This document shows positions 13,398-20,283 of a stretch of DNA of 20,283 nt, one piece after another (positions within the stretch are counted from its first letter, which is position 1; every line of letters starts with the position of its first letter). Made by a program: the position numbers and the translations under genes. The DNA is from Aquincolibacterium sp964606385 (GTDB taxonomy: Bacteria > Omnitrophota > Omnitrophia > Omnitrophales > Aquincolibacteriaceae). Under the pieces are notes generated by a model. The model ran no database searches, was not told where the DNA came from, and was given only the letters and a program-made list of their open reading frames with translations. The stretch spans positions 1-20,283 of the forward strand of contig CAZSFZ010000030.1 of NCBI GenBank assembly GCA_964606385.1. The letters are read 5' to 3'.

Positions 13398-15860
13398 ATG
13401 GCTAGCGGATTCAAAGCATACCCTTTTGACGAGATCGAGCCCAAGTGGCAGGCCTACTGGCTCGAACACAAGACCTTCCGTGCCCCGGACGGGGGAGCGG
13501 CCCCTAAGTATTACATCCTCGACATGTTCCCGTACCCCTCTGGGTCGGGCCTTCATGTCGGCCATCCCGAAGGCTACACCGCGACCGATATCCTGGCCCG
13601 TTTCAAAAGGATGCGCGGGTTCAACGTGCTCCATCCGATGGGTTGGGACGCGTTCGGGCTTCCGGCCGAGCAGTACGCAATCGATACCGGAACGCATCCG
13701 GCGGTCACGACCCAAAAGAACATCGACACCTTCCGCCGTCAGATCCAGATGCTGGGTTTCAGTTACGACTGGGACCGCGAAGTGGACACGACGGACCCGA
13801 ATTACTTCAAATGGACCCAGTGGATCTTTCTCCAGCTTTATAAAAAAGGCCTGGCCTATGAATCCGAAGTGCCGGTGTGGTGGTGCGACGGCTGTAAAGC
13901 GGTGCTCGCCAATGAGGAAGTGGGCTCGGACGGCACCTGCGACCGCAAGGGTCACGCGAACGTTTACCGCAGGCCGCTCCGGCAATGGGTCCTGAAGATC
14001 ACAGCCTACGCGGAACGTCTCCTTGAAGATCTCAAGATTGTCGATTGGTCCGAGGCGATCAAGGAAATGCAGCGGAACTGGATCGGCCGCAGTGAAGGCG
14101 CGGAAGTGGTTTTTGAGATCTCAAATTCAAAATCTCAGATCAAGGTTTTTACAACCCGTCCTGACACGCTCTTTGGCGCGACCTATATGGTCCTCGCGCC
14201 CGAGCATCCGCTTGTGGATGAGATCACGGCGTCGAGCCATCGCCACGCCGTCCAGAAATACCGCCTTGAAGCGTCCAGGAAAAGCGAGCTGGAACGAACC
14301 CAGCTTGAAAAGGACAAGACCGGTGTTTTTACAGGGACCCACGCGGTCAATCCGGTGAACGGCCACAAGATCCCGGTCTGGATCGCGGATTACGTCATGA
14401 TGGGTTACGGCACGGGTGCCATCATGGCCGTGCCGGCGCATGACACCCGCGATTTCGAGTTCGCGACCAAATTCGATCTTCCCATCCTTCAGGTCGTCCA
14501 ACCGACGGATCCCAAGACCGACTGGCATGGTTTTGTCGATGATGGTGTTTCGGTGAATTCGACCGGCCCGGAGGTTTCCATTACGGGGCTTCCCACGGCT
14601 GAAGCGAAGAAAAAGATCACAAAGTGGCTTGAAGATAAAGGGCTCGGGAAATCGAGCGTGCAGTACAAGCTTCGCGACTGGCTTTTTAGCCGTCAGCGTT
14701 ACTGGGGTGAACCAATCCCGATCGTTCATTGCGCGAAGTGCGGTACGGTGCCGGTCCCGGAAAATGAACTGCCGCTCCGGCTTCCTGAAATGACGGATTA
14801 TAAACCCGCGGGGTCCGCGGAGCCGCCGCTTGCAAAGGCCGCGGACTGGGTGAACTGCCCATGCCCGAAATGCGGCGGGGCGGGGAAACGCGAAACGAAC
14901 ACCATGCCGCAATGGGCCGGCTCCTGCTGGTATTACCTGCGTTACATCGACCCGAAGAATCCCAAAGAATTCGTCTCGAAAGAAAAAGAAAAATACTGGA
15001 TGCCGGTCGACCTCTATGTCGGCGGCGCGGAGCACGCGGTCCTGCATCTTCTTTACTCGAGGTTCTGGCACAAAGTCCTTTTCGATCTCGGTTTTGTTTC
15101 GACGCCGGAACCTTTCATGAAGCTCGTGAATCAGGGGATGATCCTGGGGGAGGACAATCAGAAGATGTCGAAATCGCGCGGGAACGTGATCAATCCCGAC
15201 GATGTCGTGAAACAATACGGCGCCGACGCGTTCCGGCTTTATGAAATGTTCATGGGGCCCTTGGAAATGACGAAGCCCTGGTCGACGGCCGGGGTGGAAG
15301 GCGTCTATCGTTTTCTCGGGAAAGTCTGGCGTCTTTTCATTGATAAAGATAATAACCTGCATTCGAACATCCTGCAGCGGGCCCCGGATGCCGCGGAGCT
15401 CAAGACGCTCCACAAGGCGATCAAAAAAGCCACCGAAGACCTCGAAGGCTTGCGCTTCAATACCGCGATCTCGGCCCTGATGATCTTTGTGAACGAAAGG
15501 TCTTCGGCGAAGGACCACGCCAGGGAAGTGCTCGAAAAATTCCTGCTGCTTTTAGCGCCCCTCGCGCCGCATTTGGCGGAAGAACTGTGGCGGCGTATGG
15601 GCCACACCAAGACGCTTGCTTATGAAAAATGGCCCGAGTATGATGAGCGACATCTTATTGAAGATCAGGTCGAAATGGCTATTCTGATCGGCGGGAAAGT
15701 GCGAGCCAAGATGATCGCGGCCCGAGGCCTGAGCGACGATGAGATCAAAAATCTCGCGCTTGAGAACCCGCGTGTGATGGAGTTTGTTGCGGGAAAGGCC
15801 GTGAAAAAGGTCATTATCGTGCCGGGACGCACGGTCAACCTCGTGGTGGCGGATGCCTGA
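13398..15860 (+). CDS. leuS: Leucyl-tRNA synthetase
   Basis: This class I synthetase charges tRNA-Leu with leucine. The HIGH-type motif is HVGH (53-56) within PYPSGSGLHVGHPEGY, and KMSKS is at 589-593. The CP1 editing domain includes TRPDTLFGATY and GTGAIMAVPAHD, with D349 matching the conserved editing aspartate. Cysteine pairs CDGC and CPCPKC mark zinc-binding modules. The C-terminal anticodon-binding region (LLLLAPLAPHLAEELW) and the tail (KKVIIVPGRTVNLVV) are complete. The ATG at 13398 gives 820 residues, close to the bacterial norm. The frame extends upstream only by running through tRNA-Leu. GAGAGG (13381-13386) is a likely ribosome binding site. One of its substrate tRNAs lies immediately upstream. 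Confidence 0.97.
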   Translation: MASGFKAYPFDEIEPKWQAYWLEHKTFRAPDGGAAPKYYILDMFPYPSGSGLHVGHPEGYTATDILARFKRMRGFNVLHPMGWDAFGLPAEQYAIDTGTHPAVTTQKNIDTFRRQIQMLGFSYDWDREVDTTDPNYFKWTQWIFLQLYKKGLAYESEVPVWWCDGCKAVLANEEVGSDGTCDRKGHANVYRRPLRQWVLKITAYAERLLEDLKIVDWSEAIKEMQRNWIGRSEGAEVVFEISNSKSQIKVFTTRPDTLFGATYMVLAPEHPLVDEITASSHRHAVQKYRLEASRKSELERTQLEKDKTGVFTGTHAVNPVNGHKIPVWIADYVMMGYGTGAIMAVPAHDTRDFEFATKFDLPILQVVQPTDPKTDWHGFVDDGVSVNSTGPEVSITGLPTAEAKKKITKWLEDKGLGKSSVQYKLRDWLFSRQRYWGEPIPIVHCAKCGTVPVPENELPLRLPEMTDYKPAGSAEPPLAKAADWVNCPCPKCGGAGKRETNTMPQWAGSCWYYLRYIDPKNPKEFVSKEKEKYWMPVDLYVGGAEHAVLHLLYSRFWHKVLFDLGFVSTPEPFMKLVNQGMILGEDNQKMSKSRGNVINPDDVVKQYGADAFRLYEMFMGPLEMTKPWSTAGVEGVYRFLGKVWRLFIDKDNNLHSNILQRAPDAAELKTLHKAIKKATEDLEGLRFNTAISALMIFVNERSSAKDHAREVLEKFLLLLAPLAPHLAEELWRRMGHTKTLAYEKWPEYDERHLIEDQVEMAILIGGKVRAKMIAARGLSDDEIKNLALENPRVMEFVAGKAVKKVIIVPGRTVNLVVADA

Positions 15861-15893
15861 TACTGTTAACCTTTACAAAAAGCAGAGAGCCGT

Positions 15894-17936
15894 ATGCGAG
15901 TTGAAATAAAAAATCAGAAAATTTTTGTCGGCAAGAAAGAAGTCCCGCTGATTTCCGGCGAGGTGCATTACTGGCGGCTGAACCCCCATTACTGGCGCGA
16001 TTCGCTCCGCCGCGTCCGCGAGATGGGGCTTGAGATCATCTCCACGTACGTTCCCTGGGATTTCCACGAGTATCAACGCGGTCATTTCGATTTTACGGGC
16101 AAGACCGACGAAGCCAGGAACCTCAAAGGATTTCTCGAACTGGTCCGCAAAGAAGGTTTCTGGCTGATCTTACGTCCCGGGCCTTATATCTACAGCGAAT
16201 GGCCGCGCGACGGCGTTCCCGATTACGCCTATAAATTCCATCGGCTGGATCCCCGGTTCCTGGCCTATGCCAAAGAATATTTGAAGCAGGTCAGCAAGGT
16301 CTTCCTTCCGTATCTCGCATCGCGTAAGAACGGGAACATCCTGATGCTCCAGGCGGACAACGAGATCGATCCCTGGCCGGATGTTTTCGGGCATCAGTAC
16401 GGCCTTTCGGGGAAGCCGGGGCTGTTCCAGGATTTCATCCGGGACCTTTATAAAGACGATCTTCCGGCGCTCAATGAATGCTGGGGAACGAATTACACTT
16501 CTTTTCGCGAAGCTTCTCCTTTTATCGCGACAATGCTGCCCGGTGAAACGGGACTCCCGCTGAAAGGCGATAAAGAGCTCAAGCGGCATCTCGACTATTT
16601 CAAATTCAAATACTGGTATTCCCGGAAAGTCGCGACCGAGAGCATTCAGATGTACCACGATCTCGGCGCGGACGTGCCGATCTACCTGAACACCTATCCT
16701 TTCTTTTACGCGCACGATTGGTCGGGGTTCCAGGAGGTTTCCGACGCGGTGGGCCTGGACCTTTATCCTTCCAATGAGCTCAAAGAGGACGAATTCGAGC
16801 ACCGGAAACTTTGCGACAAGATCCGTTATCTCGCGAGCGTCTCCAAACTGCCCTTCATCGCGGAATTCCAGTCCGGGATCTGGCACGGCCGTCATTACGA
16901 GACCAGCGTCCTCACGCCCAATCACTACCGGATGATCTGCCTCTCGGCTTTCCTGGCCGGGGTCAAGGGATGGAACTGGTACATGCTGGTGAACCGCGAC
17001 AACTGGTACATGTCGCCGATCAACGAATGGGGACGCGTGCGCGGGGAACTCTATGATGTTTTCAAACAGATCGTTTCGGCCTTCAAACAGCTCCGGCCCA
17101 CGTCGCTCAAAAAGCTGACCGAGATCGGTGTGACCTTCAACCCGCTCCAGTACGCGGCGCGGACGCTCACGCACAACAGCCCGATCCTGAACGCGCTTTA
17201 TCAAGGGGACGTGGATTACGACATGTGCGATCCGCGTTTTGAACTTCCCGGCAAGAAGGTGATCTTTTATTCCGGGAATCAGTGGCTCGGGAAAACGGCT
17301 CACCAGAACCTGCGGCGTTATGTGGAACGTGGCGGGACCCTTGTGGCGTTCCGTTCGTTCCCGCGCAAAGACGATGATTTCAAGCCTTATCAGGTCGCGG
17401 GGTTCGAGGAGCCGGATCGCACGCTTTTTGAATTCAAGCGCCAGTTCACGCTCAAGCTCGGGAAAACCGCCGCTCCGATCACGGTGACCAGTTCGGTGTA
17501 TGTGTTCAAAGCCGCGGGATGCGAAAAGATCCAGGCGGATCTCGGGACCTACGGGAAGCAGACGGTCGGGTATATTAAAAAACTCGGCAAAGGAAAGATC
17601 ATCCATTTAGGCATGGAGCCGGTGCCGGAACTGGTGCTCGGAGTGCTGAATTTTCTCAAAACCCCTTTGATGAGTTTCTCCGTGACGCGTGACGTGAAAA
17701 CGGCGATCTTCAGCCGCGGGAACCGTTATTTTCTCGTGCTGGTCAATAACGGCAATGAGGACAAGAGCGCGACAGTCTATCTTCCGGCGTTGGAGGGGAT
17801 CCCCGGGAAAATGACCGCCCGCGATCTGATGACCGGAGAAAAAACCGTATATTCCCGGGAAGGCCGTCATCCGCTTAACGTGCATATCGCGCGGAAGGAC
17901 GGAGGGGTCCTGGAGCTGGCGTTTTCGCGAGCTTAA
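15894..17936 (+). CDS. GH35/GH42-like beta-galactosidase-type glycoside hydrolase
   Basis: A 680-residue retaining glycosidase. The N-terminal (beta/alpha)8 barrel (about 10-390) contains WDFHEYQRGHFDF and LRPGPYIYSEW, both GH35 hallmarks. The acid/base glutamate is E157 in QADNEID. The probable nucleophile is E324 in FIAEFQSGIWHG. The following domain (about 410-520), with VIFYSGNQWL and RGGTLVAF, resembles the GATase-like trimerisation domain of GH42 enzymes. A beta-sandwich C-terminus has LVLVNNGNEDKSATVYLP. No signal peptide or membrane helix is seen, so it is probably cytoplasmic and acts on imported or internal oligosaccharides. It follows leuS by 33 nt. The substrate is uncertain because the family includes galactosidases and exo-glucosaminidases. 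Confidence 0.88.
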   Translation: MRVEIKNQKIFVGKKEVPLISGEVHYWRLNPHYWRDSLRRVREMGLEIISTYVPWDFHEYQRGHFDFTGKTDEARNLKGFLELVRKEGFWLILRPGPYIYSEWPRDGVPDYAYKFHRLDPRFLAYAKEYLKQVSKVFLPYLASRKNGNILMLQADNEIDPWPDVFGHQYGLSGKPGLFQDFIRDLYKDDLPALNECWGTNYTSFREASPFIATMLPGETGLPLKGDKELKRHLDYFKFKYWYSRKVATESIQMYHDLGADVPIYLNTYPFFYAHDWSGFQEVSDAVGLDLYPSNELKEDEFEHRKLCDKIRYLASVSKLPFIAEFQSGIWHGRHYETSVLTPNHYRMICLSAFLAGVKGWNWYMLVNRDNWYMSPINEWGRVRGELYDVFKQIVSAFKQLRPTSLKKLTEIGVTFNPLQYAARTLTHNSPILNALYQGDVDYDMCDPRFELPGKKVIFYSGNQWLGKTAHQNLRRYVERGGTLVAFRSFPRKDDDFKPYQVAGFEEPDRTLFEFKRQFTLKLGKTAAPITVTSSVYVFKAAGCEKIQADLGTYGKQTVGYIKKLGKGKIIHLGMEPVPELVLGVLNFLKTPLMSFSVTRDVKTAIFSRGNRYFLVLVNNGNEDKSATVYLPALEGIPGKMTARDLMTGEKTVYSREGRHPLNVHIARKDGGVLELAFSRA

Positions 17937-18010
17937 GAGCGATCAAGAAGCAACCTCCTTTTGCCGTTCCTTTATCTGGAAGCCGGTTGGTTTTATGAAA
18001 GGAATGCCCC

Positions 18011-18820
18011 ATGTACGAGACTTTTTTTGGACTGAATGAACCTCCGTTCAATGTGACGCCTGATCCGCGCTTTGTCTACCTGAGCCGGCATCATCAGGCG
18101 GCGCTGGTCGCCATGCGTTACGGCGTGGACCGCCGTTCCGGGTTCATCCAGATCACGGGGGAGATCGGCGCGGGGAAGACGACGCTTTCCCGGATGTTCC
18201 TCCAACAGCTTGGCGAGAATGTGCACAGTTCGCTCGTGTTCAACCCAAAGCTTTCGGAGCTCGAGCTTTTGCAGGTGATCGTCGAGGACTTCGGCCTCAA
18301 ACCCAAGGCCAAGAAGCGTAAGGAATATTTCGATTGTCTTAATCATTTTCTTCTCGAAGAAAGCGCCAAGGGGTTCAATTCTGTCATCATCATCGATGAG
18401 GCCCAGCTTTTGCCGCCGCGCGCGCTGGAGCAGATCCGACTTCTTTCCAATCTTGAGACGACGACCCAAAAACTTTTACAGATCATCCTGATGGGGCAGC
18501 CGGAGTTGAAGGATCTTCTAAAGCGCCCCGAGCTCAAGCAGCTACGCCAGCGCATCACGGTGCGATGCCATTTGCCGGAGCTTAGTCTGGAAGAAGCTAA
18601 ACAATATATCGCCCATCGCTTGAATGTGGCGGGAGCGCGCGAAAATTTCTTTACCGAGGAAGCGATGCAGCGTATCTATGAGCTTTCATCGGGGATCCCG
18701 AGAGTCATCAATGTGCTGGCGGACCGCGCTTTACTGGCCGCTTACGCCAAAAATACCACGGTGATCGATCCGGTGCTGGTGGAATGCGCCGAAGCCGATC
18801 TCGAAGGAGTGACCGTATGA
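18011..18820 (+). CDS. ExeA/GspA-type AAA+ ATPase
   Basis: A 269-residue P-loop ATPase of the general-secretion ExeA/GspA group, which works with GspB in placing the type II secretin through the cell wall. The opening MYETFFGLNEPPFNVTPDPRF (shown in part: FFGLNEPPFNVTPDP) is characteristic. Walker A is GEIGAGKTT (50-58), Walker B is VIIIDEAQ (about 122-129), and a sensor region contains LMGQPEL. The classical membrane helix and peptidoglycan-binding domain of full-length GspA are absent, so this is the ATPase core only. A GAAAGGA-type site precedes the ATG. Its stop overlaps the next start by 4 nt. Similar short ExeA-like ATPases also occur in exopolysaccharide and transposition contexts, but the GspB-like neighbour favours secretion. 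Confidence 0.88.
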   Translation: MYETFFGLNEPPFNVTPDPRFVYLSRHHQAALVAMRYGVDRRSGFIQITGEIGAGKTTLSRMFLQQLGENVHSSLVFNPKLSELELLQVIVEDFGLKPKAKKRKEYFDCLNHFLLEESAKGFNSVIIIDEAQLLPPRALEQIRLLSNLETTTQKLLQIILMGQPELKDLLKRPELKQLRQRITVRCHLPELSLEEAKQYIAHRLNVAGARENFFTEEAMQRIYELSSGIPRVINVLADRALLAAYAKNTTVIDPVLVECAEADLEGVTV

Positions 18821-19299
18821 GCCTGATCCAAAAAGCCCTGGAAAGGACCCATCAATCGCAGGAATCGCGCACCACGACCTCGGTTCCGGCGCCGAAACCC
18901 TATGAACGCGATCCAATGGGGACCGAGCTGGAACAAACGCTGACCCAGGTCCAACAGGACTATGCCCGTCGGCGCAAATGGGTCCGGCGTGTTTTGATCG
19001 CCGTTCTATTCGTAGGGGTCGCCTTGATCTTGGCGTTGGCCGCCTTCTACAATCAAGCTCTGGCTCCTGAGGGGCCTAAAGAGAAAAATATTTCCCAACA
19101 GGCACCCGTTCGGGTCCAATCCGGTTATATTTATCGTCTGACCGGAATTTCGGAGATGGATGATCGCGCGGTTGCGGTGATCAATAACCGCATTGTTAGT
19201 GTGGGGGAAGTGCTCAACAAGCGGGCGACAGTAAAAGCGATCGGGAACGGCGAGGTGCGTTTGGATGTTCAGGGAAAAGAGATTGTCCTGACGCTGTAA
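18817..19299 (+). CDS. GspB-like type II secretion accessory protein
   Basis: A 160-residue bitopic membrane protein. A cytoplasmic N-terminus (1-56, beginning MSLIQKALERTHQ) leads through a basic stretch (ARRRKWVRR) into one membrane helix (about 63-85). The periplasmic C-terminus (about 100-160) has the small beta-rich pattern LTGISEMDDRAVAVINNRIVS, here seen as AVAVINNRIVSVGE, then VKAIGNGEVRLDVQGKEIVL. This matches the T2SS GspB C-terminal domain (a PilP/GspC-like fold). The ATG overlaps the ATPase stop (ATGA), and GGAG lies just upstream. The coupled ATPase-GspB order mirrors exeA-exeB of Aeromonas. The ORF is open 11 codons upstream, inside the ATPase gene, but that extension lacks a start signal. 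Confidence 0.85.
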   Translation: MSLIQKALERTHQSQESRTTTSVPAPKPYERDPMGTELEQTLTQVQQDYARRRKWVRRVLIAVLFVGVALILALAAFYNQALAPEGPKEKNISQQAPVRVQSGYIYRLTGISEMDDRAVAVINNRIVSVGEVLNKRATVKAIGNGEVRLDVQGKEIVLTL

Positions 19300-19310
19300 C
19301 TCCACTCGCC

Positions 19311-19412
19311 ATGGCGCCGCTTTTAAAATACCAGCACACCCTTCTTTTCATTCTCCTCTTGGCCATCGCCCTTCTGGCAATCTGGCGATGGTTCTTCGCG
19401 GCAGGCGTCTGA
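19311..19412 (+). CDS. Putative 33-residue single-helix membrane protein
   Basis: This short ORF begins with ATG 11 nt after the GspB-like stop and encodes one strongly hydrophobic helix (about residues 10-24, LLFILLLAIALLAIW). The helix is flanked by K6 and R25 and followed by a short WFFAAGV tail. Position and composition suggest a small inner-membrane subunit or leader peptide of the secretion/uptake cluster. There is no convincing Shine-Dalgarno, so translation is uncertain. Confidence 0.4.
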   Translation: MAPLLKYQHTLLFILLLAIALLAIWRWFFAAGV

Positions 19413-19513
19413 GGTCTGAGCGAATCAATCCCTCCTTGTAATTCGAGCGTAAGGCGGCCCCTTATTTAATTATGCTGATAATATAATTTATTATTAAATT
19501 ATAATCATTTATA
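19413..19513 (+). promoter_or_regulatory. AT-rich intergenic control region before the comEC-like gene
   Basis: A short hairpin TAAGG/CCTTA (19450-19454 with 19460-19464) with T-rich DNA after it may be a weak terminator. It is followed by about 50 nt that are almost pure A/T. TATAAT occurs three times (19482, 19500, 19510). TATAATTTA/TAAATTATA (19482-19490 with 19495-19503) and ATCATT/AATGAT (19504-19509 with 19513-19518) are inverted repeats, the second overlapping the first possible ATG. This is probably a promoter with an operator-like palindrome. No good -35 box is evident. Confidence 0.5.
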
Positions 19514-20283
19514 ATGATCCGCATGAAGAATCCATTCGTGTGGGTATCACTCGGTCTTTTGCTCGGGATCGTTGCTGAAAAATACGGCGGATTTTCTGCC
19601 TGGTGGATCACGGGGATAGGGGGCGGCGGCATGATCTTGCTCTGGATCCTCCGTGGGAGCAGGATCTTTCTTCCGCTTTTTATTTTTTTGTTCGCGTGTG
19701 CCGGATTTTTATGGGCCCGGATCGACGCGCGCGTACCGGATCACGCGGTCCAGCGTTTCGCGGGGACGGGACGGATCGTTTTGCGGGGCACGGTGGAGTC
19801 GTTACCGGAGGTGAAGAGCCGGGGGAAGAAAATCACGGTCTCTTTTGTGCTTAAAAGCCGGTCGATCGTCCGGCGGGAAGGTCCCCAAAGGCGATCTTTT
19901 CGAGCCAGCGGAAGCGTTCAGGTTTTCTTGCTTCAAAGTCCGGAGGTTCCCCAGGTGGGTGATGAGCTACGGCTTTACGGGGAGTTGACCCTGCCGCGGA
20001 AGATCCTGAATCCCGGAGAATTCGATTACGCGAGTTTTTTGGCCCAAAAGGACATTTACGCGGTCTTCCAGTCGATCGGCCCCAAGAGCGTTCGCGTGGT
20101 CCGGAATGGGACGAAGTACGCCCCGGCCAGGGTGCTCGCGGAGGTCCGGCGATACCTCGCTTCCCTGATCGAACGATCCTATGTCCCGTCCGAGGCGGCC
20201 ATTTTCAAAGCACTGGTGCTCGGGCTGCGGGGCGATGTGTCTCCGGAAGTCCGGGACCAGTTTACGAAGACCGGCACGGTCCA
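19514..20283 (+). CDS. comEC: ComEC/Rec2-like DNA-uptake channel (3'-partial)
   Basis: The frame stays open from 19514 to the right window edge (256 codons), so only the N-terminal part is present. Two or three membrane helices (about 8-70) are followed by the soluble OB-like DUF4131 region: GRIVLRGTVESLPE, VGDELRLYGELTLP and NPGEFDYASFLAQKDIYAVF are typical. The end reaches the start of the membrane Competence domain, FKALVLGLRGDVSPEVRDQF, then TKTGTV, where HLLAISG would be expected next. ComEC forms the inner-membrane channel for single-stranded DNA during natural transformation. The start may be the ATG at 19514 or the in-frame ATG at 19523. Neither has a clear Shine-Dalgarno, and the first overlaps an inverted repeat. 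The preceding secretion genes fit a cell-surface machinery neighbourhood. Confidence 0.9.
   Translation, partial: MIRMKNPFVWVSLGLLLGIVAEKYGGFSAWWITGIGGGGMILLWILRGSRIFLPLFIFLFACAGFLWARIDARVPDHAVQRFAGTGRIVLRGTVESLPEVKSRGKKITVSFVLKSRSIVRREGPQRRSFRASGSVQVFLLQSPEVPQVGDELRLYGELTLPRKILNPGEFDYASFLAQKDIYAVFQSIGPKSVRVVRNGTKYAPARVLAEVRRYLASLIERSYVPSEAAIFKALVLGLRGDVSPEVRDQFTKTGTV

Noticed and set aside
14127..15518. A 463-codon - strand open frame inside leuS
   Set aside because: A mirror frame of a highly conserved synthetase. The translation shows no recognisable domain and no ribosome binding site.
16170..17606. A 478-codon - strand open frame inside the GH35-like gene
   Set aside because: A shadow of a well-supported gene, arising from GC-biased codon usage.

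Overview
The window reads as about 20 kb of bacterial chromosome (roughly 55% GC by eye) with nearly all genes on the + strand. The gene content suggests an uncultured Gram-negative-type lineage. Both the very large mosaic protein punctuated by Arg-Ser-Glu-x-Arg peptides and the TIGR04073-like exosortase-associated protein recall Omnitrophota (former OP3) genomes. That placement is an inference from gene style, not from a phylogenetic marker comparison.

Layout. (1) 1-5484: the 3' part of a giant multidomain gene, open at the left window edge, with two receiver domains, a GT9-like glycosyltransferase region and long helical linkers. (2) 5499-5927: a promoter and tRNA-Glu(UUC), embedded in structured DNA that repeats the 5' and 3' ends of the tRNA. 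(3) 5950-6850: a small lipoprotein, an MscL channel with a C-terminal zinc ribbon, and a clear terminator. (4) 6861-9800: an operon-like run of a GT4 glycosyltransferase, a polysaccharide deacetylase and mnmA. (5) 9879-12063: a strong promoter, a bactofilin fused to an HTH domain, a tail-anchored HTH protein, acpS and a YdjC/ChbG-type deacetylase. (6) 12086-12869: a zinc-ribbon miniprotein on the - strand with a truncated second copy beside it, then a secreted TIGR04073-like protein. (7) 12888-15860: a promoter, tRNA-Ala(GGC) with a structured 3' element, tRNA-Leu(CAA) and leuS. (8) 15894-17936: a cytoplasmic GH35/GH42-like glycosidase. (9) 18011-20283: an ExeA/GspA-type ATPase, a GspB-like partner, a 33-residue membrane protein, and the 5' part of a comEC-like gene running off the right edge.

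The most unusual structure lies downstream of tRNA-Glu and tRNA-Ala. In both places a complete tRNA gene is followed by a 155-193 nt element. The two elements share the core GTGGCCGACCCG...GAGyGGAGGGCGCC. Each ends exactly at T-loop position C56 of a second copy of that tRNA's own 3' end, and each carries a strand complementary to that copy. The rest of the element differs between the loci. This looks like a tRNA-targeting element or RNA family. I do not recognise it, and I see no recombinase or reverse transcriptase gene in the window.

Other points of interest are the R-[SA]-E-x-R peptides and the identical GELF-encoding 12-mers in the giant protein, the bactofilin-HTH plus tail-anchored-HTH gene pair, and the synonymous-only duplicate of the zinc-ribbon gene end.
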